Positions 54,953-64,000 of a stretch of 64,000 bases of DNA are shown here, in pieces. The DNA lies in NCBI RefSeq assembly GCF_001269985.1, contig NZ_BBZB01000001.1, positions 3,162,001 through 3,226,000 of the forward strand. The letters run 5' to 3'. The stretch's first letter is position 1; each line of letters starts with the position of its first letter. Made by a program: the position numbers and the translations under genes. Under the pieces are notes generated by a model. That model had not been told where the DNA came from and did no database searches. It saw only the letters and a program-made list of their open reading frames with translations. The DNA comes from Pseudoalteromonas sp. '520P1 No. 423'. Its GTDB lineage: Bacteria > Pseudomonadota > Gammaproteobacteria > Enterobacterales > Alteromonadaceae.

Positions 54953-55657
54953 TCAACTATCTAGAAGGAATTGAGGTATAAAGTTTATAAGCAATAGCTT
55001 TTCTTGCCATACTAAAACTTGCTTAATAATTTCTGACATGTGGGGATATAAATAGAAAAGAGAACACCCTATCAAAACAACTTGAGAAAAGCTGGTAAAA
55101 GGAAATCGAAAATCCATTAACTTCATTGCAGTACCAAAAGAAGCTTTTATCTCGTTATTTTCAAGATCTACACTATAAGCTTCATCCAATATTAAATGTG
55201 TAATAGAGCCTAAAGCAATAAATAACCCAATCAATAATGCCATATTCAAAGATTGTAATAATAACAATGCGCCACAGATCCCAATCAAGCTAAACATTAA
55301 AACAGCAAAAATAGAATGTAAACTCCCTCTGTGAACCGTTAACTTTTCAAATATAGGTTTTATGAGCCAATGCGTCGCCAGGTAAACAGCTCCCGCCATT
55401 AACCAAAGTACAACAACCGATGATTGTGGTATCAATATGATAAAGCAAACAGTAAGAGTGACCCCTAATATGCTAAATAGCCAATCGATTGAATTTGAGT
55501 TATCAGCATCTAAATCTGGTAATAAACCTGAAAGTGCACCTATCATAAATAATATAATACTTTCAGATGCTGTTGCGATATGAGTATTAAGAACAATTGA
55601 GCTTAAAGCTGCACTTGTAAAAATACTCACTTTTAGATGAGTTGCAAAATTTGCCAT
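54953..55657 (-). CDS. YdjM-family inner-membrane protein (metal-dependent hydrolase fold)
   Basis: 234 residues with six or so hydrophobic segments. The family metal-binding-type motifs are present: GLLPDLDADNSN (about 44-55), HRGSLHSI (about 114) and SITHLILDEAYSVDL. E. coli YdjM is SOS-regulated and of unknown biochemical function. The start shares one base with the ruvB stop, so it is the distal gene of the SOS-controlled ruvCAB unit here. Confidence 0.82.
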   Translation of the reverse strand: MANFATHLKVSIFTSAALSSIVLNTHIATASESIILFMIGALSGLLPDLDADNSNSIDWLFSILGVTLTVCFIILIPQSSVVVLWLMAGAVYLATHWLIKPIFEKLTVHRGSLHSIFAVLMFSLIGICGALLLLQSLNMALLIGLFIALGSITHLILDEAYSVDLENNEIKASFGTAMKLMDFRFPFTSFSQVVLIGCSLFYLYPHMSEIIKQVLVWQEKLLLINFIPQFLLDS

Positions 55658-56670
55658 TAACTTTCTTTATTGGCTACCGTTAAACCGAAATGTAGATAAG
55701 CTCGGTCGCTCACTATACGCCCTCTTGGCGTACGCTGAATAAACCCTTGCTGAATTAAATAAGGTTCGATGACATCTTCAATGGTTTCTTTTTCCTCACT
55801 AATTGCCGCAGCTAAGTTATCTAAACCAACAGGCCCACCCATAAATTTTTCTATGATCGCTAATAAATACTTTCGGTCCATAAAATCAAAACCTGATTTA
55901 TCTACATCTACCATATCTAAAGCTTGTTGCGCAATTTCTAAGGTGACTGCACCATCACCTTTTACTTGTGCATAGTCTCTAACTCGGCGTAATAAACGAT
56001 TAGCAATACGCGGCGTGCCTCGAGATCTCTGCGCTATCTCCATCGCACCTTGCTCATTCATAGGTAAATCTAAAAAATCAGCGGAACGATTAACAATTTT
56101 TGATAAGTCTTCAACAGAATAAAATTCCAGTCTTTGAACTATGCCAAATCGATCTCTTAAAGGTGATGTAAGAGAACCTGCACGAGTTGTTGCACCCACT
56201 AATGTAAAAGGCGGTAAATCAAGTTTAATTGAACGTGCAGCAGGTCCTTCACCTATCATAATATCTAGCTGGTAATCTTCCATTGCAGGATATAGAATTT
56301 CTTCAACTTGAGGGCTTAATCTGTGAATTTCATCAATAAAAAGGACATCATCTTCTTCTAAATTAGTTAAAAGTGCCGCTAAGTCGCCTGCTTTTTCAAG
56401 CACAGGGCCTGATGTAGTTTTTATATTTACATTTAACTCATTGGCAACGATGTTTGCTAAAGTGGTTTTACCTAACCCCGGTGGACCAAATATTAATAAG
56501 TGATCAAGCGGTTCAGATCTGGCTTTAGCCGCAGCAATAAAGATTTCCATCTGCTTTTTAACATGAGGCTGACCTGTGTAATCTGTTAATAATTTAGGCC
56601 TAATCGCCCTATCAACAACATCCTCATTACCTTGAATTTCAGGTTCTATCAGCCTATCTGCTTCTATCAT
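55657..56670 (-). CDS. ruvB: Holliday junction branch migration ATPase RuvB
   Basis: 337 residues, AAA+ motor. Walker [13 protein letters not shown], Walker [13 protein letters not shown], sensor [19 protein letters not shown], arginine finger region and C-terminal winged helix ([14 protein letters not shown]). It drives branch migration with RuvA. 36 bases after ruvA. Confidence 0.97.
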   Translation of the reverse strand: MIEADRLIEPEIQGNEDVVDRAIRPKLLTDYTGQPHVKKQMEIFIAAAKARSEPLDHLLIFGPPGLGKTTLANIVANELNVNIKTTSGPVLEKAGDLAALLTNLEEDDVLFIDEIHRLSPQVEEILYPAMEDYQLDIMIGEGPAARSIKLDLPPFTLVGATTRAGSLTSPLRDRFGIVQRLEFYSVEDLSKIVNRSADFLDLPMNEQGAMEIAQRSRGTPRIANRLLRRVRDYAQVKGDGAVTLEIAQQALDMVDVDKSGFDFMDRKYLLAIIEKFMGGPVGLDNLAAAISEEKETIEDVIEPYLIQQGFIQRTPRGRIVSDRAYLHFGLTVANKES

Positions 56671-56706
56671 TTTATTTGCTTCTACTGTTAACTATTTTAT
56701 TAAGTA

Positions 56707-57345
56707 TTAAATCATTGACTTTAAGGCGGCTTTTATCAGCTCTTCAGAACTTAAACCTTTACAATTTGAGCCTTTGGCTGCTTTTACTGACTTTTCTGCT
56801 TGAGTTTGTTTGTATCCTAACGTCATTAATGCAGCAATAGCATCATCTTCAGAAGTGTCAACAATTGGTGCACCTTGCATTTCAAGTACAATGCCATCTT
56901 CGTTTGTTGCATCTGTAAATGGTGTAAATAAATCCATGCCCCAATCTTTCAGTCTATCTTTCATCTCAAGCACTAAACGCTCAGCTGTTTTTTTACCTAC
57001 ACCAGGAATTTTAACTAAAGTTGACGCATCTTCATTTTGTACACATCTTACAAATTGCTCAGCTGACATGCCAGATAAAATAGCTAAACCCAGTTTTGGA
57101 CCAACGCCATTGGCTTTTAATAACTCGCGAAATAATGCTCGCTCAATTTTATTATTAAAGCCATATAGTAATTGAGCATCCTCTCTCACCACAAAATGCG
57201 TATATACAGTTGCATTTTGTCCTTCTGACGGTAAATTATAAAAACTTGTCATTGGTAATTGTATTTCATAACCAATACCATTTACATCTAATAAAATTTC
57301 AGGCGGTAGTTTTTCTATTAATATTCCGCTCAATCGTCCTATCAT
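56707..57345 (-). CDS. ruvA: Holliday junction DNA helicase subunit RuvA
   Basis: 212 residues: an N-terminal OB-fold ([20 protein letters not shown]), helix-hairpin-helix motifs ([34 protein letters not shown]) and a C-terminal domain III ([20 protein letters not shown]) that contacts RuvB. Forms the tetramer that holds the four-way junction. 22 bases after ruvC. Confidence 0.97.
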   Translation of the reverse strand: MIGRLSGILIEKLPPEILLDVNGIGYEIQLPMTSFYNLPSEGQNATVYTHFVVREDAQLLYGFNNKIERALFRELLKANGVGPKLGLAILSGMSAEQFVRCVQNEDASTLVKIPGVGKKTAERLVLEMKDRLKDWGMDLFTPFTDATNEDGIVLEMQGAPIVDTSEDDAIAALMTLGYKQTQAEKSVKAAKGSNCKGLSSEELIKAALKSMI

Positions 57346-57367
57346 TTTTTTACCTTTTTAATATTTT

Positions 57368-57889
57368 TTATCTAAGTCGTCCACGAACAACTTTTTTTGC
57401 TTGTCCTGACATTTTAATTAAATTCTGCTGAGAATGACCATGACACATAGCGATAGCTAATGCATCGGCTGCATCTGCTTGCGGTATGGCAGGGAGTTTT
57501 AAAATCGCTTTAACCATATGTTGTACTTGTTTTTTATCTGCTGAACCCGTTCCCACAACAGCTTGTTTTATCTGCCTAGCAGAATAATCAGTCACAGGTA
57601 AGTCAGCCATAGTAGCAGCAACAATCGCAGCCCCCCTTGCTTGGCCTAATTTTAAAGCTGAATCTGGGTTATGCGCTAAAAACACTTGCTCTATTGCAAA
57701 GGTATCAGGTTTAAATTGTTCTATCAGTTGAGTGACACCTTGGTAGATCATTTTCAAACGTTCAGGTATAGGTCCTCCCCCTAGACGAATACAACCACTG
57801 CCTAAATAAGTAAACCGACTACCTTTTTGTTCAATAACACCATATCCAGTTAATCGGGAGCCTGGATCTATCGCTAAAATGATTGCCAA
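57368..57889 (-). CDS. ruvC: Crossover junction endodeoxyribonuclease RuvC
   Basis: 173 residues. Resolves Holliday junctions by paired nicks. Catalytic acidic residues are seen in [14 protein letters not shown] (D7), the [20 protein letters not shown] segment and the C-terminal [15 protein letters not shown]. First gene of ruvC-ruvA-ruvB-ydjM. A LexA box lies 49 bases upstream. yebC, which often precedes ruvC, is absent. Confidence 0.97.
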   Translation of the reverse strand: MAIILAIDPGSRLTGYGVIEQKGSRFTYLGSGCIRLGGGPIPERLKMIYQGVTQLIEQFKPDTFAIEQVFLAHNPDSALKLGQARGAAIVAATMADLPVTDYSARQIKQAVVGTGSADKKQVQHMVKAILKLPAIPQADAADALAIAMCHGHSQQNLIKMSGQAKKVVRGRLR

Positions 57890-57937
57890 GTGGATCCTAA
57901 ATCTTTAATGCATATAATATTGGGGATAATGGCTTAT

Positions 57938-57957
57938 AACTGTATAAATTACCAGTG
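57938..57957 (-). promoter_or_regulatory. LexA (SOS) box upstream of ruvC
   Basis: AACTGTATAAATTACCAGTG has CTG-N10-CAG at 57940-57955 and shares 17 of 20 bases with the yebG box. It should put ruvCAB and the ydjM-like gene under SOS control. Confidence 0.8.
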
Positions 57958-57999
57958 TATTGTAATTTAAATATCATCTAGTTTATTTAAAGATAAAAA

Positions 58000-58047
58000 A
58001 TCCCATTCATGGGATATTCTAAATTAGCACTATCCCACACATGGGAC
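58000..58047 (+). promoter_or_regulatory. Paired palindromes, probable activator sites of the export operon
   Basis: TCCCATTCATGGGA (58001-58014) and TCCCACACATGGGA (58033-58046), two copies of TCCCA-N4-TGGGA spaced 32 bases (three helical turns). They lie about 75-110 bases upstream of a sigma-54-type promoter, the usual place for enhancer-binding-protein sites. The response regulator at 63076 is the obvious binder. Confidence 0.75.
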
Positions 58048-58108
58048 AACTAAATAAAAACCAACAATAAACACCATAAAACACAAAGGTAACAATAACT
58101 TAAATAAG

Positions 58109-58124
58109 TGGCACGCTACCTGCT
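58109..58124 (+). promoter_or_regulatory. Sigma-54 promoter of the export operon
   Basis: TGGCACGCTACCTGCT matches the -24/-12 consensus TGGCACG-N4-TTGCT except for one base, with GG and GC exactly ten bases apart (58110-58111 and 58122-58123). Transcription should start near 58135, about 35 bases before the first gene. Confidence 0.82.
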
Positions 58125-58169
58125 CTATGAGATGAAAGTAATGAATATATTTTAAAATGGAGCCGCATT

Positions 58170-59426
58170 TTGGACATATCGATAGCAAAACAAAAAAAAC
58201 CTAAATACACACAATTATTAATTTGGGGCTTAGCTTGTACAGTTGTCGCTACTGCAATGTATTATTTATGGTATTTAGCTCAGGCCGATTTTTCAGTAGA
58301 TGCCAATGAAATTGTCACAGGTTCTGTTAAGCGTGGTGAATTTTCAGTATCAGTGAGAGGTTCAGGGATCTTAGTGCCAAGAAATATTCAATGGTTATCA
58401 TCAAATGTAGAAGCTAGAGTTGAAAAAGTGATAGTCAAAGCAGGTAAGTCAGTTAAAAAAGGTGAATTAATAGTTCAACTGAGTAACCCACAACTTGAGC
58501 AGCTACTTGAAGAAACTAAATGGGAACTTGAAGCTAAAATAGCTGAAAGTAAAGCGGCTAAAGTAGAACAAGAAGCCTTATTATTAGACCAAAAATCATT
58601 AATGTTAGATGCCAAGTTAAATTATGAAAGCAGTAAATTAAAACAAGATGCGCAAGAGCAATTATATCAAAGTGGTTCTGGTGTGATCTCTAAAATTGAT
58701 TACGAAAAAACGCGACTTGAAACAATACAATTAAGTCAGAGGTTAGATCTACAAACGGCTCGACTACAAAAAGTTCAACAGAACATCATAGTACAAAGTA
58801 ATGCGCGACAAGCACGATTGAATAAAATGCAAAAAACATTAGAACGTGCACAACAGCAAGTTGATAGCTTAATGGTAGTGGCAACATTAGATAGTGTCGT
58901 TCAAGAAGTGCCAGTAGAAGCTGGTCAAAGAGTCAATATGGGCGGTAATATAGCTAAACTCGCCCGAAAAAATGATTTAATAGCCGAACTGAAAATACCT
59001 GAAATTCAAATTAGAGATGTCGCAATAGGTCAAAAAGTTATTATAGATACACGTAATAATAAGGTCTTTGGCACAGTTTCAAGAGTAGATCCCGCAGTAG
59101 TGAACGGCAGCGTACAAGTTGATGTCTCTTTTACTGATAATTTACCAAGTGATGCAAGACCAGATCTTACAGTCGATGGTGAAATTAAAATATCTTATAT
59201 TGCCAACACTTTATTTATAGATAGGCCGTTATTTGCTCAAAGTCAAAGTACTTCTTCACTATACAAAGTCAGCAGTGATGGCAGATTCGCAGAGCAAATC
59301 ACTGTGATGTTAGGTAAAGGTTCTATTAATCAAATAGAAATTTTAAATGGCCTAGCAGTAGGCGAAAGAATCATAGTGTCAGATCCAAGTAATTGGGACA
59401 CACATAAAAAAATCAGAATAAATTAA
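58170..59426 (+). CDS. Periplasmic adaptor (HlyD/MacA-type membrane fusion protein)
   Basis: 418 residues from a TTG start with GGAG eight bases upstream. One N-terminal membrane helix (about 16-35), a split lipoyl domain, a long coiled-coil hairpin (about 105-225) and a beta-barrel domain (VEAGQRVNMGGNIAKLARKN, KVFGTVSRVDPAVVNGSVQV), then a membrane-proximal end. Links the ABC exporter of this operon to an outer-membrane channel, which is not encoded in the window. Under the sigma-54 promoter just upstream. Confidence 0.88.
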   Translation: MDISIAKQKKPKYTQLLIWGLACTVVATAMYYLWYLAQADFSVDANEIVTGSVKRGEFSVSVRGSGILVPRNIQWLSSNVEARVEKVIVKAGKSVKKGELIVQLSNPQLEQLLEETKWELEAKIAESKAAKVEQEALLLDQKSLMLDAKLNYESSKLKQDAQEQLYQSGSGVISKIDYEKTRLETIQLSQRLDLQTARLQKVQQNIIVQSNARQARLNKMQKTLERAQQQVDSLMVVATLDSVVQEVPVEAGQRVNMGGNIAKLARKNDLIAELKIPEIQIRDVAIGQKVIIDTRNNKVFGTVSRVDPAVVNGSVQVDVSFTDNLPSDARPDLTVDGEIKISYIANTLFIDRPLFAQSQSTSSLYKVSSDGRFAEQITVMLGKGSINQIEILNGLAVGERIIVSDPSNWDTHKKIRIN

Positions 59427-59437
59427 GGGACATTATT

Positions 59438-60142
59438 ATGAGCAATCCATTAATCAAATTAGAAAATATTGACAAAGTATTTTATACAGAAGACGTAGAA
59501 ACACATGCATTAAGTAAAATAAGCTTAACAATCAATAAGGGAGAATACGTTTCTATCTCTGGCCCATCAGGGTGTGGTAAGTCAACTTTATTATCTTTAT
59601 TAGGCTTATTAGATACCAACACAGGCGGTAAATATCAACTGGCAGAGCATGATGTGTCAAATATTTCAAAACAACAAAGAGCTAAAATTCGCAATACTGA
59701 AGTAGGATTTATCTTTCAATCATTTAACCTGATCAGTGATTTAGATGTTGAAGAAAATGTTGAGTTACCATTGACTTATCGTAATGACTTAAATAAAAAT
59801 CAGCGTAAAGAGATGGTCAAAAATGCTCTGCTTCAAGTTGATATGGCGCATAGAGCAAAACATTTCCCATCTCAATTATCTGGTGGTCAACAACAAAGGG
59901 TTGCTGTTGCAAGAGCTATCGCAGGAAATCCCTCTATTATTCTAGCAGATGAGCCAACAGGTAACCTCGACTCTAAAAATGCAGCAGCGGTAATGGCATT
60001 ATTAGATGAATTACATGCTAAAGGCGCAACAATTTGCATGGTAACCCATGACCCCCGTTCTGCAGAGCAGGCTAATAGAAACATTGAAATTTTAGATGGT
60101 CATTTGGTATCAGACCAAGTTAAGACCACTAAAGCTGCTTAG
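59438..60142 (+). CDS. ABC transporter ATPase (MacB/LolD type)
   Basis: 234 residues. Walker A GPSGCGKST, Q-loop FIFQSFNLIS, signature LSGGQQQR, Walker B IILADEPTGNLDS, switch histidine MVTHDPR; all are intact. Stands between adaptor and permease genes, 11 bases from each, as in MacAB-type operons where the ATPase is a separate protein. Confidence 0.94.
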   Translation: MSNPLIKLENIDKVFYTEDVETHALSKISLTINKGEYVSISGPSGCGKSTLLSLLGLLDTNTGGKYQLAEHDVSNISKQQRAKIRNTEVGFIFQSFNLISDLDVEENVELPLTYRNDLNKNQRKEMVKNALLQVDMAHRAKHFPSQLSGGQQQRVAVARAIAGNPSIILADEPTGNLDSKNAAAVMALLDELHAKGATICMVTHDPRSAEQANRNIEILDGHLVSDQVKTTKAA

Positions 60143-60153
60143 AGGAATATATT

Positions 60154-62577
60154 ATGATATTTCAAGATTTTAAATATGCATTAAGATTATTAGCAAAAAA
60201 ACCGGGATTTACAGCGCTCACAACTTTAGTGATGGCTGCAGGTATCGGTTTAAGCCTTTATATGTTCTCTTTCTTTAATACTATTCTTTTTAAAGATTTA
60301 GACTTTAAAGATGGTGAATCACTGGTAATGCTCAGTGCATCACATAATGGTTCTATCAGCTCCGATAAACTTAACCTTTTAGATTATCAAGAAATTAAAA
60401 AAAGCATAAAAGGATTATCTGAGTTTACAGGTTATAGCAATACCAACGTCACTGTGTCTGCAAGTGATGGTGCTAGACGGTATAGCGCAATTCTTACACT
60501 ACCTAATTTCTTTAAAATTACACGTACTCAACCAGTTTTAGGACGAAGTTTTAATGCCAATGAAAGTCTGTTTGGCGCCAATAAAGTAGTCGTTATTGGT
60601 TACGATTTATGGCAAAACCTGTTTGCAGGTGATCCTGAAGTAACTGAGCAATCTTTAAATATAAATGGCAATAATCATCAGATCATAGGTGTAATGCCAC
60701 AGGGTTATTTATTCCCAAATACAGCACAAATGTGGCTACCTATGATTGAAGATAAAACCAAATTAACTCGAATAGATACACCTAGTTTATTTGGTTTAGC
60801 ACATATAGATACTCACACCTCACTAACTGAAATTGATCAGCAATTAGCTGTCATAATGAAACGTATTGAAAATAAGTACCCACAAACAAACTCAGCAACT
60901 TCAGCGTATGTTACTACAATACCAGGCTCAGGCGCCGGTGATGGTCAACCCGTTATTTATAACATGCATATTGTTGCGGTTTTAATTTTAGCATTAGCCT
61001 CGATAAACGTGGGTAACTTATTACTGTCACGTGCAGTTGAACGCTCAAAAGAAACTGCCATTCGTGTTGCTTTAGGTGCGCTAAGGTTTCGTCTGATCAG
61101 CCAAATGTTATGGGAAAGCATCATTATTTGTACTTTAGGTGGCGTCATTGGATTATTAATCGTTACTTGGGGACTAGAAGTGTCAGGCCCAATTACACAA
61201 ACATTTTTTATTAACCCAACAGCTTTTTGGTGGAAATTTGCAATTGATGGCTACACAATCAAACTATTTTTAATTATTTTAATCATCACGATTGTCGTAA
61301 CTGGCTTATTACCCGCATGGAAAAACTCAGGTAATGACTTTAACAGTGTATTACGCGATGGCACCCGAGGTGCACTTGGCAAAAAAGCAGGAAGACTCAA
61401 TAAACTTTTAGTGATCAGTGAAATTTTTATATCAATGACCATTTTAATTGCAGCAAGTGTGATGATTTATGCCGCCCACCAGCAAAGTAACCTAGATATT
61501 GGTGCTGATACAGATAATATCCTTACAGCAAGAGTCCTGTTAGCTGATAAACAATATGATGATAAAAACAAACAAGTACAATTTGCTAAAACACTGGAAT
61601 CTCGCTTAGAAAACAGTCCAGGTATCGGTGAGGTTATGATTGCAACAGCTTTACCTGGTGACTTCAGCACAGAAGAAAAGCTGATTTTACAAAGCAAAGA
61701 ATACAGTAAAGATAACAATATCAGTTATCCAAAAGCTAACTATATTTCTATCATGCCAGATGCATTACAAAAACTTGGCGTTGATTTAAAAAGCGGTCGT
61801 TACTTTAATTCTAGTGACAATGGTTTAGATAAAAATACTGCATTAGTGACTCAAGAATTTGCGCATCAACATTTCAAAGATTCGAATGCAATTGGTCAAC
61901 GCTTTCGGGTAGCACAAACTGATTCAGAACAAATGACTTGGATCACAATAGTCGGTATCGTCGAAAACACGATTCAAGGCAATCGTGAAGGTCGCGCGCA
62001 GCCATCTGTGTTTAGACCTTTGACACAATCCCCTAGACAACAACTTACGATTGCAATGCGTATGAAATCAAATATTAATGTAGCAACCTCAACATTACGT
62101 AAAACATTGCAATCAATAGATCCGCTATTACCTTCATATAAAATAGAAACTTATGAGCAGAGCAATGAACGTTTTACAGCACCGATTAAATTTATAAGTT
62201 CATTAACAGCATTGTTTGCACTTGCTGCTGTGATACTTGCTGCAAGTGGTATTTATGGTGTGATGTCCAATACCATTAACCAAAGAACCCAAGAAATAGG
62301 TATAAAACGTGCCTTAGGCGCTGATGAAAAAACCATAACAAAGGAGTTTTTAAAAGCAGGTGCAAAGCAACTTTTATGGGGTGGGATACCTGGCATTATT
62401 GCAGGCTGTGCTATGGGATATGCCATGTCACAACTATTTGGTAATAGCAGTGACTCTTTAATCATTATCTCGGTAACGATTATTAGCATAATAGGCAGTG
62501 TTGTTATGTTAGCAACTTATTTACCAACACAAAAAGCGTTAGAAATGGAACCTAGTGATGCACTACATCACGAATAA
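60154..62577 (+). CDS. Large FtsX/MacB-type ABC permease, two modules
   Basis: 807 residues with two FtsX-like modules in one chain. Module 1 has a helix at about 20-45, a periplasmic MacB-type domain (about 48-270) and helices about 275-395, with SKETAIRVALGALRFRL. Module 2 starts near 415 with a helix, a second periplasmic domain (about 450-670) and three helices, with RTQEIGIKRALGADEKTI. Such double permeases pair with one ATPase and export peptides, antibiotics or lipids. Ligand unknown. Confidence 0.92.
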   Translation: MIFQDFKYALRLLAKKPGFTALTTLVMAAGIGLSLYMFSFFNTILFKDLDFKDGESLVMLSASHNGSISSDKLNLLDYQEIKKSIKGLSEFTGYSNTNVTVSASDGARRYSAILTLPNFFKITRTQPVLGRSFNANESLFGANKVVVIGYDLWQNLFAGDPEVTEQSLNINGNNHQIIGVMPQGYLFPNTAQMWLPMIEDKTKLTRIDTPSLFGLAHIDTHTSLTEIDQQLAVIMKRIENKYPQTNSATSAYVTTIPGSGAGDGQPVIYNMHIVAVLILALASINVGNLLLSRAVERSKETAIRVALGALRFRLISQMLWESIIICTLGGVIGLLIVTWGLEVSGPITQTFFINPTAFWWKFAIDGYTIKLFLIILIITIVVTGLLPAWKNSGNDFNSVLRDGTRGALGKKAGRLNKLLVISEIFISMTILIAASVMIYAAHQQSNLDIGADTDNILTARVLLADKQYDDKNKQVQFAKTLESRLENSPGIGEVMIATALPGDFSTEEKLILQSKEYSKDNNISYPKANYISIMPDALQKLGVDLKSGRYFNSSDNGLDKNTALVTQEFAHQHFKDSNAIGQRFRVAQTDSEQMTWITIVGIVENTIQGNREGRAQPSVFRPLTQSPRQQLTIAMRMKSNINVATSTLRKTLQSIDPLLPSYKIETYEQSNERFTAPIKFISSLTALFALAAVILAASGIYGVMSNTINQRTQEIGIKRALGADEKTITKEFLKAGAKQLLWGGIPGIIAGCAMGYAMSQLFGNSSDSLIIISVTIISIIGSVVMLATYLPTQKALEMEPSDALHHE

Positions 62578-62596
62578 TTAAATATAGGAAACAATA

Positions 62597-62959
62597 ATGA
62601 ATACATTTATAAAACTATCACTCACTTTACTTTCTATTAGTATTTTAAGTGGTTGTGTATTTATACACAGCAATGAAGATTCAAATAAAAATTGGCAACA
62701 TGTTCAAAAGAAGAATAGAGAAGTTATTAGCCAACTGAGTTTAAATAGTACACGAACACAAATAGAGCACCAACTTGGTCTACCAAATTTCACAGAAGCA
62801 TTTATGAAAAATGATCAAGAGTACCGTGTAAACTACTACCGTACATCGCGCCAGCACCATGATGATGTGACTTCTAAAGATGAAACTACCCCGCTTATTT
62901 TTAAAAATAATCAGTTAATTGGTTGGGGGCATGATGCTTTATTAAGAGTAAATCAATAG
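62597..62959 (+). CDS. DUF3192-like small lipoprotein
   Basis: 120 residues with lipobox ILSGC (cysteine about 20). NREVISQLSLNSTRTQIEHQ followed by LGLPNFTEAF, then YRVNYYRTSRQ and KDETTPLIFKNNQLIGWG, resembles DUF3192, a BamE/SmpA-like fold. 19 bases after the permease, so likely in the operon. The role is unknown; possibly an envelope sensor or partner of the exporter. Confidence 0.78.
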   Translation: MNTFIKLSLTLLSISILSGCVFIHSNEDSNKNWQHVQKKNREVISQLSLNSTRTQIEHQLGLPNFTEAFMKNDQEYRVNYYRTSRQHHDDVTSKDETTPLIFKNNQLIGWGHDALLRVNQ

Positions 62960-63075
62960 ACATATAAATAACTTAAAAGTAACGTTTATCAAATAACGTT
63001 ACTTTAATTTATTTTCAATTACTTAGAATTAAGACAGTATATACTAAGCTTATCAAAGGAATTATAAACATAAAA

Positions 63076-64000
63076 ATGATGCAAAATATTTTACTGGTAG
63101 ATGACGATAAAGATGTTTTAAGCGCTTTAAAAATGCTGTTAGTGTCTGAAGGTTTTAAAGTAATTCTTACCGAAACACCAAAATCGGCATTAGAGGCAAT
63201 TAAAACTAACAGTTTTGATTTAGTATTAATGGATTTAAATTACTCTCTAGATACAACCTCAGGTGAAGAAGGCTTAGAACTCATTGCTTCTATTAGGAAG
63301 TGTGACGAGCATCTGCCCATAGTTGTGATGACTGGTTGGGCAACCATTGAAGTCGCTGTAAGCACAATGCAAAATGGCGCAAATGACTTTATTCAAAAAC
63401 CTTGGGATATTGATAGGCTGATTGCCATAATAAATAATCAAATTAAACTCGCTAACAGTGAAAAGACCTCTCAAAAACTAAGTCAACAAAATCAGTTATT
63501 ACAGCAACAAGTTGATAGTGAATTTAGTGGTGAGCTTATCGCTCAATCAGCTGAAATGAAAAAAACACTCACTATTATAAATCAAGTTGCTAAAAGTGAA
63601 GCTAGTGTTTTGTTAACGGGTGAAAATGGCACAGGTAAAAGCATGTTTGCACGTTATATTCATGCGCATTCAAATAGAAAAAATGCAAACCAAATCTCCG
63701 TTAATATGGGCGCAGTGACAGAAACATTATTTGAAAGTGAAATGTTTGGTCATACCAAAGGCGCTTTCACTGATGCCAAAACAACGCGTATTGGCAGGTT
63801 TGAACTCGCAGACAGTGGCACATTGTTTTTAGATGAAATAGCTAATACCCCCTATTCTCAGCAAGGTAAATTACTGAGAGTTTTAGAAGATAGTGAATTT
63901 GAAAAAGTAGGCGCTAATAAAACCCAATCTGTAGATATTAGGCTTATCAGCGCCACTAATGCGGATTTAAACCAAGCTGTAGACAATAACGCGTTTAGAA
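63076..64000 (+). CDS. Sigma-54-dependent response regulator, NtrC type (3' end beyond window)
   Basis: 308 residues visible. Receiver domain (1-125): LLVDDDKDV acidic pocket, phospho-acceptor aspartate in LVLMDLN, TGWAT, and lysine in FIQKPWD. A short coiled linker follows, then the AAA+ domain from about 155: Walker A TGENGTGKS, loop GAFTDA (GAFTGA in most sigma-54 activators), Walker B GTLFLDEI. The DNA-binding end lies after base 64000. 116 bases after the lipoprotein gene and downstream of an operon with a sigma-54 promoter, so very probably its activator. Starts ATG-ATG. Confidence 0.93.
   Translation, partial: MMQNILLVDDDKDVLSALKMLLVSEGFKVILTETPKSALEAIKTNSFDLVLMDLNYSLDTTSGEEGLELIASIRKCDEHLPIVVMTGWATIEVAVSTMQNGANDFIQKPWDIDRLIAIINNQIKLANSEKTSQKLSQQNQLLQQQVDSEFSGELIAQSAEMKKTLTIINQVAKSEASVLLTGENGTGKSMFARYIHAHSNRKNANQISVNMGAVTETLFESEMFGHTKGAFTDAKTTRIGRFELADSGTLFLDEIANTPYSQQGKLLRVLEDSEFEKVGANKTQSVDIRLISATNADLNQAVDNNAFR

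Overview
The window is A+T-rich DNA from a marine-type gammaproteobacterium, most likely order Alteromonadales. Three gene orders support this: asd-pdxB, fadR-dsbB, and ruvC-ruvA-ruvB / tolQ-tolR-tolA-tolB-pal-cpoB / tRNA-Lys / nadA. The last is the same order as in E. coli, although ybgC is missing. The species cannot be named from sequence alone.

Layout. 1-7250 is core genome: asd (cut by the window edge), pdxB, a 2-Cys peroxiredoxin, fadR, dsbB, a ComEA-like protein, LexA-controlled yebG, a CAP-domain protein and a bacterial voltage-gated cation channel. 7350-13250 is a decaying zone: a broken CPBP protease gene, an internally deleted IS1595-like element, tail ends of an efflux adaptor and of a spermidine-synthase-like gene, and a frameshifted LysE-type exporter. 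Intact genes lie among them (DUF2750, a lipoprotein, a secreted amidase, a SEC-C protein). 13340-20330 holds an SGNH hydrolase, an unusual dihydroorotate dehydrogenase with a DUF1315 gene, a TetR regulator, and a four-gene uracil-catabolism (URC-type) operon: uracil phosphoribosyltransferase, URC1, URC4 and a second phosphoribosyltransferase. 20560-27330 holds a cyclophilin with its centre deleted, a GGDEF-EAL protein divergent from an orphan FbpA-like binding protein, a NUDIX protein, a dead metallo-beta-lactamase-fold gene and a small membrane protein.

27951-45736 is the most interesting part. Fifteen tightly packed genes on the plus strand, mostly overlapping by 1-8 bases, look like an undescribed biosynthesis-and-export operon. 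It contains an acyl-adenylating ligase, a fold-III PLP decarboxylase, a carrier protein, two acyl-CoA-dehydrogenase relatives, two divergent ketosynthase-fold proteins, a flavin halogenase-type enzyme, an asparagine-synthetase-like protein and an alpha/beta hydrolase. These are followed by a LolCDE/MacB-type ABC transporter with two TPR partners, a LolA-like periplasmic carrier and an outer-membrane beta-barrel. My reading is that an amino-acid-derived acyl group is loaded on the carrier protein, tailored, released and moved to the cell surface. The product is unknown.

45855-57889 returns to core genome: an unknown protein, tRNA-Ser, nadA, nine tandem identical tRNA-Lys genes, tol-pal, a candidate small RNA, a ydjM-like gene and ruvBAC with a LexA box. 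58000-64000 is a MacAB-like export operon. It has a near-consensus sigma-54 promoter, a pair of matching palindromes upstream, and a sigma-54-type response regulator at the window edge that probably controls it.
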